Source: Glandiceps talaboti (lineage: Eukaryota; Hemichordata; Enteropneusta; Spengelidae). From it: DNA of 64,000 bases. The translations under genes and the position numbers were made by a program. Positions 10,322 through 20,671 of the stretch are shown here, piece after piece. The stretch spans positions 11,942,776 through 12,006,775 of the forward strand of contig NC_135568.1 in assembly GCF_964340395.1 (NCBI RefSeq), given 5' to 3'. Every line of letters starts with the position of its first letter. Position 1 is the stretch's first letter. A model generated the notes under the pieces. That model was not told the origin of the DNA and ran no database searches. It saw nothing but the letters and a program-made list of their open reading frames with translations.

Positions 10322-10920
10322 GTAAGTGAAAATGTTGGAGCAATTGTTCATATAACATCTAAACATGAACGCATGGTTATCGTATCTTTAATCAAAGGCC
10401 TGATAAAATAACATGCTGTGATGTACTACCATAAAAAGCTTCTTTTTTTTTGTTTCAAAAAAATGTTTTCGTTATATAACAATGTTGTGATGTTGAATGA
10501 AAGTTAAGAATTTGTCAGCTTGTATGGAATTGACTTAACTATGTGTGACAGAGTGATTTTGAAGCGTATTTAAGTACACAAACTAAGTGTTCTTACAAAG
10601 TGTGTATTCAATAATCATAAATGTATGAGTCTGCTATTTATTCTTTGATGCAAGTTTTACACAAAATTTTTATTTTGTAAACTAATCGATAAATGAATTA
10701 ATTTACATCGGCTACTCAACAAAATGCAACAATTGATTGTTGTTTGTGCTCAGTTGGATAATCTGTTATCAAATAACTGAGTGAGTACTAAGTCAATCAA
10801 ATAACTGTATTGTTACTACAAAACTGCATGTAGTGATTGACGCATGGTTAACGGTAAGTAAGTGTGCTACATACACTGTGAACAAGAAGATGACCATGTT
10901 GAACCATACCGTCACCATAG

Positions 10921-11223
10921 ATATCCCTGAACCACCTGGTAAACCTGATGTGTCCGACGTAATGGCTACTTCAATGACATTGACCTGGTTACCACCAGTC
11001 TCAGACGGTGGTAATGCTATCACCAACTACATAATTGAATGCAAAGATACCTATTCTACCAAATGGAACAGAATAACCAGAGAAACGATCCTTGAGTTGA
11101 CGTACTCTGTTACTGGACTAATGGAAGGTACAGAGTATCAGTTCCGTATTAAAGCAGAGAATAAGGCTGGACCATCTGAACCCAGTCAACCATCCAATCC
11201 GGTTGTCGCTAAACCGCCATATG
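10921..11223 (+). CDS. Exon 13: FN3 domain 13
   Basis: 303 bases, acceptor gtcaccatag, donor GTAAGT. It opens IPEPPGKPDVSDVMAT and has WLPPVSDGGNAITNY. The C' loop is CKDTYSTKW and the domain ends KAENKAGPSEPSQPSNPVVAKPPY. An open upstream stretch in the same frame is part of intron 12. The following intron (11224-11688, 465 bases) shows nothing recognisable. Confidence 0.95.
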
Positions 11224-11688
11224 GTAAGTATCACTTGTTTAAACTCCTATACCCAGGGAAGGGGAAACGTTCATAGAAAGACATGCAAAAGTCATTTTTT
11301 ACAAAAAAGCCCTTAACATGGGTCCACTTTTCCATCTAGAAATTCTCTAAATATTGAGTTGACGCAGATGTGTACCTATGGGTATATATTAATCTTATAA
11401 GAATTTTGTCTTATCCCAGATCTGAACTTTAAGCATTTAGCATGGCAATTGTAAAGATAGGTGGTCATATTTCTGGCTAGTGACATGTATAGTGCCTCCA
11501 CAGCCAAACTGGTTTTCCTGAGTTACAGGTCCCCTTTTCATCAAAAACATCTTTAGAATTATGTACACTCACGTCTAGAGTATATCTGATTCATTTTATC
11601 CAAAATTTGTAAGATACATATTTGTAATCAAAATGATAGGGATGTCCATAATCGTAATTAAAAATGGCAATATTTTGTTTTTCAACAG

Positions 11689-12288
11689 TTGTACCTGGTC
11701 CACCTAGCAAACCAGTAGTGTCTGACATTACTGCAATTCAAATGAAACTAACATGGACACCACCTGAACATGATGGTGGTTCTCCAGTTACAAACTACAA
11801 GGTTGAGAAGAGAGAACTGTTTGGTACCTGGATGACGGTAACCAAAGAAGTGACAGAGACCTCTTACACTGTGACAGATCTGATCGAAGGAACCAAATAC
11901 GAGTTCCGTATCTCTGCAGAAAACAAAGCAGGCTTTGGTAATCCCAGTCCACCATCTCAACCCACTGAAGCTAGAGAGCAAATCGATCCTCCCAGTCAAC
12001 CAGGTAAACCTAAACCCACTAACATCAGCAGAACTGAGATGTCAGTGACCTGGGCTATACCTGAAGATGACGGTGGTTCTCCCATTACTGGTTACATCAT
12101 TGAATACATGGATACACACAGAAATAGATGGATTCGGTCTAACAAGATGTTAGTTACCGAGCTCACATATCTTGTCCCTGATCTAGTAGAAGGTAACACC
12201 TACCAATTCCATATCATTGCTGTTAACAAAGCAGGAGAAAGTAAACCAAGTGAGCCATCAGAACCCAAAGTTTGCAAACTACCTTATG
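11689..12288 (+). CDS. Exon 14: double exon, FN3 domains 14 and 15
   Basis: 600 bases, 200 codons: domain 14 occupies residues 1-99 and domain 15 residues 100-200. The split codon is GTT (Val) instead of Asp. Domain 14 has a shortened C' loop (KRELFGTWMTV) and its linker reads TEAREQIDPPSQPGKP in place of A-K-P-P-Y-D. Domain 15 has WAIPEDDGG, YMDTHRNRW and HIIAVNKAGESKPSEPSEPKVCKLPY. The linker differs from that of the other double exons, so this fusion looks independent. The following intron (12289-12901, 613 bases) contains a 20-base perfect repeat (listed). Confidence 0.95.
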
Positions 12289-12750
12289 GTAAGTGAGATT
12301 GTTTTCTTCATTTGAATTTTCTTTACCTGAAGTAGAATTTTAACACCTAGTTGCATCATAAAAATAACAATCATAACATTTTTCTAACTAGTCACCATAA
12401 AGTTAGGGGAGCATAAAATTTTATGCATGACAAGAAGTTGATGTTCATCAGTGGCATGTTAAAGTAGGTTATAGAGGTACACTATTACTAGAATTATGAA
12501 ATGTTGACATTAATTTTATAGTATCATAGGACATTGATAGGATGTATAAGTGTATACCTATGGTAGAATGGTTCAGGAATAGGGAGGAGGAAAACCTGTA
12601 CAGTATTTTGTTAGTGTAGATTTTCTTTGTGTGTTTTATATGACTTCACATGTTTACATTATTTTGATTACATTATGGGTATACGAGTTGAATCATCAAG
12701 GCACCACTATAAACCATGTGTGAAACCTACCACATGCCAAAAGAATAGTG

Positions 12751-12825
12751 TTAGTTTATGTCTGTCTTAGGTAAGCTCTGTCTTGGTTCCTTCTATTAGG
12801 TAAGGTTAGTTTATGTCTGTCTTAG
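12751..12825 (+). repeat. 20-base direct repeat in intron 14
   Basis: The same 20 bases occur at 12751-12770 and 12806-12825, 55 bases apart, both followed by gta or tta. The intervening DNA is partly similar (cttggttcc, ttaggtaag). It is a small tandem duplication with no coding content. Confidence 0.6.
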
Positions 12826-12901
12826 TTAATGACAGCAGTGTATTTATCTGTAATTCATCTACAGAAGGGTTACTAAAAACTTGACTTTGTTATTTCACCA
12901 G

Positions 12902-13204
12902 ATGTACCAGGAGCACCTGGTAAACCAGATATTTCTGATGTTGATGCTACAAAGATGACACTGAAGTGGACCCCACCTAAATCTGACGGTGGTTCTCCAA
13001 TAACTGGATACATAATTGAGAGGAAGGAAGTCACCAGTATGAAATGGATGAAGGCAACCAGAGAGAAAGTCACCAAATTAACATTTACAGTCATAGATCT
13101 CATTGAAGGAAATGAATATGAGTTCAGAGTCTCCGCTGAAAATAATGCTGGTGTTGGCAAACCTAGTGAACCATCAGATCCAAGGGTAGCCAAACCACCC
13201 TATG
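12902..13204 (+). CDS. Exon 15: FN3 domain 16
   Basis: 303 bases, acceptor tatttcaccag, donor GTAAGT. It opens VPGAPGKPDISDVDATKM, close to the opening of exon 23. WTPPKSDGG; loop KEVTSMKWMKATREKV, with Lys for Arg before Trp49. AENNAGVGKPSEPSDPRVAKPPY. The following intron (13205-13655, 451 bases) holds a CTCF-like site and a partial copy of the exon 16 start, both listed. Confidence 0.95.
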
Positions 13205-13466
13205 GTAAGTTAAATACATGTACACAAATCAACCTAAGGTCTAAATTTTGGCCTCTTGACTCCCCCAGTTGAAACATAAATGTTGAACAGTGCAGGACTG
13301 ACTGTACAATAATTGCATTTTTTTGTCTGAAGTTAGGGAGTTACCATCGGGTAGTTAAAGACAGAAATGTATGGTCGCTTTATAGCAACTATTGTTTTGG
13401 TATACTACTGTTACATTTCAACATCAGAGGGAGCTGTTTAATAAAACGTCTGTGTTTTAAAGCATA

Positions 13467-13480
13467 CCACTAGAGGGCAG
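13467..13480 (+). promoter_or_regulatory. Candidate CTCF binding site (motif match only)
   Basis: The 14 bases CCACTAGAGGGCAG satisfy every position of the conserved bilaterian CTCF core (CCASYAGRKGGCRS as I recall it). By base composition such a match should be rare in 64 kb. Weaker relatives (gcgccctc with nearby gtgg) occur at 19893, 19954 and 38897. Similar words also occur at the ends of some animal transposons, so this is a candidate only. Confidence 0.35.
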
Positions 13481-13574
13481 TGTTTAGTTAAAGTGTCACT
13501 CCAACTTCACCATAAATAATGCAACCCCTTAAAGATATGTTATGGGAATTTCCATATCATCTCTTAAAATAAAA

Positions 13575-13616
13575 ATGTTCCTGGACCACCTGACACACCA
13601 TCTGTCACATCACTTG
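13575..13616 (+). pseudogene. Partial copy of the exon 16 start
   Basis: About 42 bases repeat the start of exon 16 (13656-13697), 81 bases upstream of it, including PGPP and T-P-S-V-T codons. The preceding dinucleotide is AA rather than AG, and the copy runs into a TAG shortly after, so it should not splice. It is a micro-duplication of an exon edge. Confidence 0.7.
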
Positions 13617-13655
13617 ATAGTTTCCATAATTTGCATATTATCTCTCATAATACAG

Positions 13656-13952
13656 ATGTTCCAGGACCACCTGGCACACCATCTGTTACATCAGCTGACC
13701 GCACCTGGATGAACTTAACATGGTCTCCACCTGAAGATGATGGTGGTGCAGAGATTAAGAACTATGTCATTGAAAAGAGAGACACTTACAGCAGTTGGAA
13801 GAAGATCAACCAGAAAGTATCAGATAGTACCTTCAAGGTGACAGACCTCAAAGAAGGCACAGAGTATGAATTTAGAGTGTCTGCTGAAAACAAAGCAGGA
13901 GTAGGTCCACCAAGTGAACCTTCAACTCCAAGAGTTGCTAAACCTCCATATG
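13656..13952 (+). CDS. Exon 16: FN3 domain 17
   Basis: 297 bases, two codons short in the C' loop (KRDTYSSWKKINQKV, with Ser for Arg before Trp). It opens VPGPPGTPSVTSADRTWM; Trp18 is an unusual extra aromatic shared only with exon 17 (TAKTWM). N-Y at 36-37. Donor GTAAGA. The following intron (13953-14348, 396 bases) shows nothing recognisable. Confidence 0.95.
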
Positions 13953-14348
13953 GTAAGAACATAACTAGTCTTTTCCAGAAGTCCATGCATTTGCTGAAAA
14001 TAGTTTTAATTCACTTTTCTTTCGTCAGAACAAATTATATTTGAAAAATTTTTACAAGTCACTGGTTTGCAAAAAAAAGAGGAAACTTTCTCTTTTTCCA
14101 GGATAAAAGTAAACTCTAGATGTTTTCCAAGAACATGGTCAATGAACATGCAGAAAATTGTTTTAGTTTTCTTTTACCTTAGAAATATTACGTTTTTCTT
14201 GTATCAGAGAAACACTTAAGTAGACAATCTTGCACCAGGTTTATAATACAAAATCTTGCTCATTTCTTGATTTACATTTAAACTTAGGTACAAATGTGAA
14301 ACCACAAGTGACAGGTAGTCATCACATGATATTCTTGTTTACTTGCAG

Positions 14349-14651
14349 ACACGCCAGGTCCACCTGGTAAACCAGATATAACCGATACCGCTAAGACTTG
14401 GATGACAATGACATGGACCCCACCAGAGGAAGATGGTGGTAGCCCAATAAGTGGATACATGGTAGAGAAATGTGATGTCAGCAGAAATAGATGGAGTAAA
14501 GCCAACAGACACACCATCTCAGAAACCAATTTCAAAGTGATTGACCTTGTTGAGGGTCAGACTTACATCTTCAGAGTCAGTGCAGAGAATAAGGCTGGAT
14601 ATGGCAAACCAAGTCAACCATCCGATCCTAAAGTTGCCAAACTGCCATATG
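14349..14651 (+). CDS. Exon 17: FN3 domain 18
   Basis: 303 bases, acceptor cttgcag, split Asp as GAC, donor GTAAGA. It opens TPGPPGKPDITDTAKTWM and shares the extra Trp18 with exon 16. Cys-Asp class loop CDVSRNRWSKANRHTI. FRVSAENKAGYGKPSQPSD; linker AKLPY. The following intron (14652-15357, 706 bases) has a GT-rich stretch around 15170-15210 and nothing else. Confidence 0.95.
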
Positions 14652-15357
14652 GTAAGAAAGGCACTGCAGTGGCACTGATAATACTATGTCTGCATGAGCA
14701 AATGTTAATAAAATAGATGTTGTCAACTCACTGTTCTGTACTGTGTCCACAAACGTTATGTCATGGAAAAGTAAACTAATAACTTGTCAAATCTCACTTA
14801 TAGCACAGGCAGAAGAAATACAACTTCTGTACATGTTATGTACCAATAACTAATCTAAAAATGAATAAAAGTTTAATTGGTGTGTGTCTTACTTATTATT
14901 TTGTTAAGGGGTATACAGCGCATGTGTTTATTTAAGTTGTTATCAGATAGTTTTTTTTTATTCAAATAACATGTATGCAGTTTGTTTGTTTTTTCCAATT
15001 TTTGTTGTTTGTTGAGAGCAAATTATTTTGATTAAACAGACAATGTGTTAAACTTGGGTTTGAAGTATGATATTGACTGGTGCATGTGTTACACATAGTG
15101 TTGTTGAAGTACAAAGTTAACATTTATGCATTATTGAGGTTGTCTGGAAGTGTATGAGAGTATATGATTTTAGGGTGTGTGTGTGACTTTGTGCATGCTT
15201 GTGTGGAGAGGATGTTGGTTTGTACAATTTATGTTACAGTTATATTTGATGTACACCTCACAGCATGTATTGGTTATTGGTATTATGTACACAACTGTTC
15301 ATTCTCAGGCCTATGATTGTTTTGAATGATAACCATGCAATTCATGTTATGTAACAG

Positions 15358-15714
15358 ATGTACCTGATGCACCTGGCAAACCAACTGTCAGTGATGTGGA
15401 TAGTACAGAAATGTCAGTTAATTGGACCCCACCAGTCAATGATGGTGGTAGCCCTGTCATTGGTTATGTTGTTGAGAAGAGAGAACGACTTGGCAGGCGG
15501 TGGTCAAAGGTTATTGGCCATGTCATGAAAATAAAGGAAGATACAACTCCACGATGGTTTAGAATCAATAAAGAATTGGTCTCAGAAACCACTTTACATG
15601 TCACTGGTCTTGTTGAAGGCAATGATTACGAGTTTAGAGTCATTGCTGAAAACAAAGCCGGTCTCGGTGCGCCAAGTGAACCATCTGAACAACAGCAAGC
15701 CAAACCACCGTATG
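15358..15714 (+). CDS. Exon 18: FN3 domain 19 with an 18-residue internal duplication
   Basis: 357 bases, 54 more than standard. The extra 18 codons come from a 54-base tandem duplication (15459-15566) that repeats the segment from G-Y (strand C) through Trp49. The protein therefore has two C-C' segments: one with RERLGRRWSKV and one with EDTTPRWFRI. Everything before (Trp23) and after (Leu-x-Glu-Gly, Tyr, AENKAG) is normal, the frame is kept and the splice sites are good (gtaacag; GTAAGA). The following intron (15715-16084, 370 bases) is featureless. Confidence 0.93.
15459..15566 (+). repeat. 54-base in-frame tandem duplication inside exon 18
   Basis: Unit one is 15459-15512 and unit two 15513-15566; each begins attgg, runs through a gt-rich Val/Met stretch and a basic stretch, and ends just after a Trp codon. 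Divergence between units is substantial, so the event is not recent, yet both units stay open. Confidence 0.8.
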
Positions 15715-16084
15715 GTAAGACGGCAAATGCATGTCATGTATTAGTTGCTTTATGCATGCATTGTGTTCCTGTGTGGTTCAGATTATGTAATGGGAAAAAA
15801 GATAAAAACAGCTAATGATCCAATTTGACACCTGTTAGGATCACATGTCAGTAATTTAAAGTTATGTGTTTTGAAAAGTCAGTCATCTAGTTGACACAGA
15901 TTTATTAGTGCCCAGTTGAAAATGTGAGCTAATCATTTTATATGTATATTTTTGGAACAATGGTTTCCTTACATACACAAAAGATGGACATTTTTGGTTT
16001 TAAGCCTTGAGACTTTTTTGACATATTACAAATATGAAATGAAAAGATTCCGATATTCATTTCCATCACTTGAACTGTTCACAG

Positions 16085-16390
16085 ATCCACCAGGACCACC
16101 TGGTAAACCAGATATTACCCAGATCAGTGGAACCAGGATGCAGCTAACCTGGACACCACCAGAAGATGATGGTGGTGCTAAAATCTTCAACTATGTCATT
16201 GAAAAGAAAGACTTAACATCAACCAGGTGGACCAAAACTTCCAAAGAACAAATCCCCGATGATACCACATGTATTATTGATGGTCTCCAAGAAGGTGCAG
16301 ATTATGAATTCAGAGTCTCTGCTGAGAACAAAGCTGGCGTTGGTAAACCAAGCAAACCATCAGATGTAACAAGAGCTAAGCCTCCTTATG
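16085..16390 (+). CDS. Exon 19: FN3 domain 20
   Basis: 306 bases, one extra codon after Trp49 (TSKEQIPDDTTCIIDGL). It opens PPGPPGKPDITQISGTRM. F-N-Y precedes VIEKKDLTSTRW. The E-F segment IIDGLQEGADYEF differs from the usual VTDLxEGxxYEF. Donor GTAAGT. The following intron (16391-16928, 538 bases) contains a 42-base tandem repeat (listed). Confidence 0.95.
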
Positions 16391-16618
16391 GTAAGTAGAC
16401 AATAGACAGAAATCCTTATTTTAAAGGCCAGTGATTCAATCCCTGGTTCTTGCATTAGAGTTATCTTATTAGTAGAGTCAATAGGATAACATAGTTGTCC
16501 AGGACTAACTTTTTCCTATGGCTTTGCTGGATAAATGTTCTCACCTAAAGACATGCATACATAACCCATTCAAATTGTGCATATTTTTATACTAAATATG
16601 TCAAGTTGTGTATAGTAG

Positions 16619-16822
16619 CAAACACATGCACCAATCAAACTGTATGTATCATATCAAACACATGCACACAAGCCAATCAAATTGTGTATATCATACCAAA
16701 GACATGCATACAAGCCAATCAAATTGTGTATATCATAGCAAAGACATGCACACAAGCCAATCAAATTGTATCTATCATAGCAAAGACATGCACACAACCC
16801 AATCAAATTGTATGTATCATAG
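16619..16822 (+). repeat. 42-base tandem repeat, five copies
   Basis: Units start at 16619 (36 bases, internally deleted), 16655, 16697, 16739 and 16781. Each contains acatgca, ccaatcaaa and tatcata. Because 42 is a multiple of three, two frames stay open across the tract and give repetitive, meaningless translations. It lies in intron 19. Confidence 0.9.
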
Positions 16823-16928
16823 CATCCTTGTTAGAATACAATGATTTCAATTTTACATGACTTTTCATTGAAGGTACACTATATGTTCAACACATAATTC
16901 CCATTTTTTCATTTGTTAAATATTACAG

Positions 16929-17231
16929 ATGTACCAGGACCTCCTAGTACACCAGATATATCTAAGGTTGACAGTACAGAAATGACATTGACATGGACAC
17001 CACCAACAACAGATGGTGGATCACCAATCACTGGCTACGTCATTGAGAAATGTGATGTCAGCAGAAAACGGTGGGTCAGAATCAACAAAGACAGTGTGAC
17101 GGAAACTACACTGCATGTACCCGAACTCACTGAAGGCAACGAATACCAATTTAGAGTGGCTGCTGAAAATGCTGCTGGTATTGGACCTGCTAGTAAACCA
17201 ACTGAACCTAGGAAAGCCAAACCACCATATG
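16929..17231 (+). CDS. Exon 20: FN3 domain 21
   Basis: 303 bases, acceptor tattacag, donor GTAGGT. Cys-Asp class (CDVSRKRWVRINKDSV). It opens VPGPPSTPDISKVDSTEM and has WTPPTTDGG. AENAAGIGPASKPTEPRKAKPPY keeps the AENAAG variant of exons 1 and 2. The following intron (17232-17789, 558 bases) shows nothing recognisable. Confidence 0.95.
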
Positions 17232-17789
17232 GTAGGTGTACAAATCAAAGATGTCTTTGAAACTTGAATTATATAGTCAGTCATTCTAAGTAAAAAAAAA
17301 ATGAAATTGTCAATTTAGCTTTTGTGCTGTGATCACTAAAATACTGATAGGACAGTTGTCAAATTCAAGCTAATGTTCTAGAAAATGATGCCAATTTTCT
17401 GTTTGTTGAAAAATGAATACTCTATATAACTGGTAACTAATATATCATATACCTATAATCACACCCCTGTGTACTGTTATGGAACAATTGCAAGCTCTAG
17501 TTGTGCAATAATTTTCTGTATCGCATCCAGCACAAAATGCCCAAATATGGTCGGTAGTGCAAATAGCTGAACTGCAACTCATTCTTTTTGTTGCTATGGT
17601 AGCTACCACTTTCATTTATTACAAAGCAGTATCCATGATCATTGCTTGCAGAAGCTGACGGCAATTCTTTGAGTCATCCTGAAAGCTGGCATGTTATTTT
17701 CTTTAAGATTAGAAGCTAATTATCTTGATGAAATCTAGAAAGTATTTGCACTCATGTCCTAAAGTGTTGTAATACATTGTTATACACAG

Positions 17790-18092
17790 ATGAACCTGGT
17801 GCACCAGGCAAACCTAAAGTAACTGATTCTACCAGATCTACAATCACCATTACCTGGTCACCACCTGAAGATGACGGTGGTTCACCAGTCACTGGATACT
17901 TCATTGAAAGATGTGAAGTCAGAAGGGATAGATGGATTAAAGTCAACAAGATATCAGTCCAAGAACTAACTTACACAATTCCAGATCTGATTGAGAATAA
18001 CGAGTATATCTTCCGTGTGTCTGCTCAAAACAAAGCTGGTACTGGTGTTCCCAGTGAACCATCAGATACTGCCATTGCCAAGTTGCCCTATG
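17790..18092 (+). CDS. Exon 21: FN3 domain 22
   Basis: 303 bases, acceptor tatacacag, donor GTATGT. It opens EPGAPGKPKVTDSTRST, the only exon with Glu at residue 2. Loop CEVRRDRWIKVNKISV. The turn before Tyr73 is IENNEY, lacking the usual Glu-Gly. AQNKAGTGVPSEPSD; linker AKLPY. The following intron (18093-18508, 416 bases) has a degenerate repeat (listed). Confidence 0.95.
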
Positions 18093-18159
18093 GTATGTAC
18101 ATTTTACTGTAAACACTTGTGTTATTGGGTTTGTTCCTAATACATTCTGGGTGAAGTAG

Positions 18160-18285
18160 CTCAAAATTTTGGGTGCAGTAACTTGGATGTCTAGAAGCAG
18201 TTACTATGAAAGTACCTCATATTTCTGGACTTGTAACTCATATTTCTCAATATAGTAACTCATATCTCTAGATGCAGTAACATTT
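18160..18285 (+). repeat. Degenerate 27-32 base repeat in intron 21
   Basis: Four to five loosely matching units of the form gtaactcatatttct-(n)-gatgcagtaac occur. Divergence is high and unit boundaries are uncertain. No coding content is seen. Confidence 0.45.
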
Positions 18286-18508
18286 TTATGGTCACATCAA
18301 AACAGCCTAGCTATTTATTGAACCCAAAAATGTATAATAAAGCAGAGAGATATTCATTGTCACTATAACTAGGAGACAGACTGGACTAGCTTTGGAATTT
18401 TCCATTCTCCATTTGCCCTTTTACCAGGAATGTAAATATTTCGTCTTCTTTTTCAATACTGTAAGAAATGAGTAATAAATGAATGCTAATAATTGTATCT
18501 TCCTATAG

Positions 18509-18811
18509 ATGTACCAAGTGCACCTGGCAAACCAGATGTTGTTAAGTATGACTCCACAGAGATGACATTAGAATGGACTACACCTGAGGATGATGGAGGT
18601 AGTCCAATCATTGGCTATGTGGTAGAAAAGAAGGAGAAATACAGTAGCAGATGGTCCAGAGTAAAAGAGACTCTAGTCTCTGAAACTACTTACACTGTGA
18701 TTGACTTGAAACAAGGATCTGAATACCAGTTTAGAGTGGCTGCAGAGAACAAGGCTGGACTTGGCAAATTTAGTGAACCATCAGAACCAAGAGTTGCTAA
18801 ACCACCATATG
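18509..18811 (+). CDS. Exon 22: FN3 domain 23
   Basis: 303 bases, acceptor tcctatag, donor GTAAGA. It opens VPSAPGKPDVVKYDSTEM; WTTPEDDGG. Loop KKEKYSSRWSRVKETLV. The turn IDLKQGSEYQF carries the K-Q-G variant also used by C-type exons 53, 59 and 74 much further downstream. The following intron (18812-19412, 601 bases) holds a G-run flanked by two loosely similar segments (about 18880-18985 and 19060-19145) sharing tttatgccattc. Confidence 0.95.
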
Positions 18812-19010
18812 GTAAGACTTTTGGCTTTTACTCCATACATTGTGGTTTGCATTTTACAGGAAAGAACAGTGTATTGTAAGTCCCTTTATGAAAGGACTGT
18901 CTGGTTCCTTTTATGCCATTCATGTTTTGCAAAGTGAAGGACTATCCAAGTTCCTTGTATTAGGGAATGTGTTTTCAACATTCAAAAGGCATATGCTATA
19001 CTGATGGTAT

Positions 19011-19025
19011 GGGGGGGGGGGGGGG
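19011..19025 (+). repeat. G homopolymer, 15 bases
   Basis: An uninterrupted run of 15 G on the coding strand within intron 22. It could form a G-rich RNA structure, but it has only one run, so it is not a classical quadruplex array. Length may be unreliable in an assembly. Confidence 0.9.
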
Positions 19026-19412
19026 CTGCTTTCACTTGATACATTGTTGTTTTTTTCTTTTCAATAAAGGGCAAGACTATCCCAGTCTTTTTTATGCCAT
19101 TCTTGTATTATAACATGAAGTGTCTTTTTAATGTTCAAGGGAAGTTTTGGATTGCCATAATGCAAATAAGCCCACTCACCCACATATTTGCAGCAAACAG
19201 AATAGTGTCATTCAGTTTGGAAGTTTGTCTATAAACATGGTTGAAACTTTAGCTTAAATTAGATTTTGGTTAAGATTAGTTTAAAAAATATGATAAAGTT
19301 CAGTACAAAACATGAAAACTATCATAAAATGAGATGCAATATCTATAACATGTAACTACTATTAGTGTTAGGTCTATTTATAACTGTTGCAACAATATTC
19401 TCTTCTTCACAG

Positions 19413-19718
19413 ATGTACCTGGAGCACCTGGTAAACCAGATGTCTCTGATGTTGATGCCAACAAGATGAAGTTGTCATGGATACCACCAGAAGATGATGG
19501 AGGTTCCAAAATCATTGGTTACATCGTTGAGAAATGTGATGTGAACACCAAGAGATGGACCAGAGCCCACAAAGAAGAGTTAGTGACAGACACTTCAGTG
19601 ACAATTTATGAGTTGATAGAAGGCAATGAATACATCTTTAGAGTCTCAGCTGAAAATGCTGCTGGTGTTGGTAAACCCAGTCTTCCATCTGATGTCACAA
19701 AGGCCAGACCACCATTTG
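19413..19718 (+). CDS. Exon 23: FN3 domain 24
   Basis: 306 bases, one extra codon after Trp49 (AHKEELVTDTSVTIYEL). WIPPEDDGGSKIIGY. Cys-Asp class (CDVNTKRW). It ends ARPPF, with Phe for the final Tyr. AENAAGVGKPSLPSDVTK. Good acceptor (tcttcttcacag), donor GTAAGT. The following intron (19719-20112, 394 bases) has two gcgccctc words but no larger structure. Confidence 0.95.
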
Positions 19719-20112
19719 GTAAGTCGGTTGTTAATATTTCAAATTATTAGTCTACAACTTTTGGTCTGTGACAGTTCAAATTATACGACCAAACAATCTG
19801 AGTCTGTCGTTTTATTAGTTGGCCAAATTGTAATCGTTAGTTATTGATGTCTGCTATGTTCATAGATAGCTTTATATTTATGAAAGAGGTATGCGCCCTC
19901 AGTGGGATGATATCAGAAATGTGTGAATGAAATACCTTTCAATACTGGAAATGGCGCCCTCAATAGATCATTGTTTGAAATATTGAAAATGAGTTTTACT
20001 GGTTTGACAAAGGTAATGTGTACACCTCAAAGGTGAATAAATAAAACTGGGGACATATTTCTGACTGCCAAGCAGAGTTGTAAAATAAACTCATTTGTTC
20101 ATGTGCCAACAG

Positions 20113-20415
20113 ATGTACCTGGTCCACCAGGCAAACCAGAAGTTATTGACACCACCCTGACATCTGTTACCCTCCGATGGACTGCACCAGAAGAAGATGG
20201 TGGAGCACCACTCGAAGGCTACATTGTTGAGAGATGTGATGTTGGAAGAGAAAGATGGGTAAAGGTTAACAAAGAAACCTGTCTTGAACTTGAATACACT
20301 GTAACAGGCTTGTTTGAAGGCAATGAATATCTGTTTAGAGTCTGTGCTGAAAACAGAGCTGGTGTTGGTAAACCAAGCGAGCCTACTGATCCAACCAAGG
20401 CTAAGCTGCCATATG
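20113..20415 (+). CDS. Exon 24: FN3 domain 25
   Basis: 303 bases, acceptor gtgccaacag, donor GTAAGT. It opens VPGPPGKPEVIDTTLTSV. APLEGYIVERCDVGRERW belongs to the Cys-Asp class. RVCAENRAGVGKPSEPTDP has a second Cys in the F strand, a mark later typical of A-type exons. The following intron (20416-20671, 256 bases) includes a G-rich purine stretch near 20490-20516. Confidence 0.95.
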
Positions 20416-20671
20416 GTAAGTTTACTTGTTTCATTTGGTGTAGTTGAATCTAGAAATCATATGTTTATTGCCAAGAATATCAGGGAGACTAAGAGGGGGG
20501 AGAGGGAGGGGGGATTTGGTAAAACTTACTTTGCTGCCTATATGTTATAGCTTCATGCTATTAAGGAACCTGACACTCTGGGAAAGTAAAGTAAATTTTT
20601 CAAAAAAAAGGGAAGAAAACTGATTGACAAAAGACAACAATTCATTGCTCTGTGTTATTGTTTCCCTTCAG

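Noticed and set aside
16606-16860. Two overlapping forward open frames of 84 and 78 residues with repeated Cys or His words
   Set aside because: Both are artefacts of a 42-base tandem repeat, whose period is a multiple of three.
19011-19025. G-quadruplex or telomere-like element
   Set aside because: It is a single homopolymer run without repeated G-tracts separated by loops.
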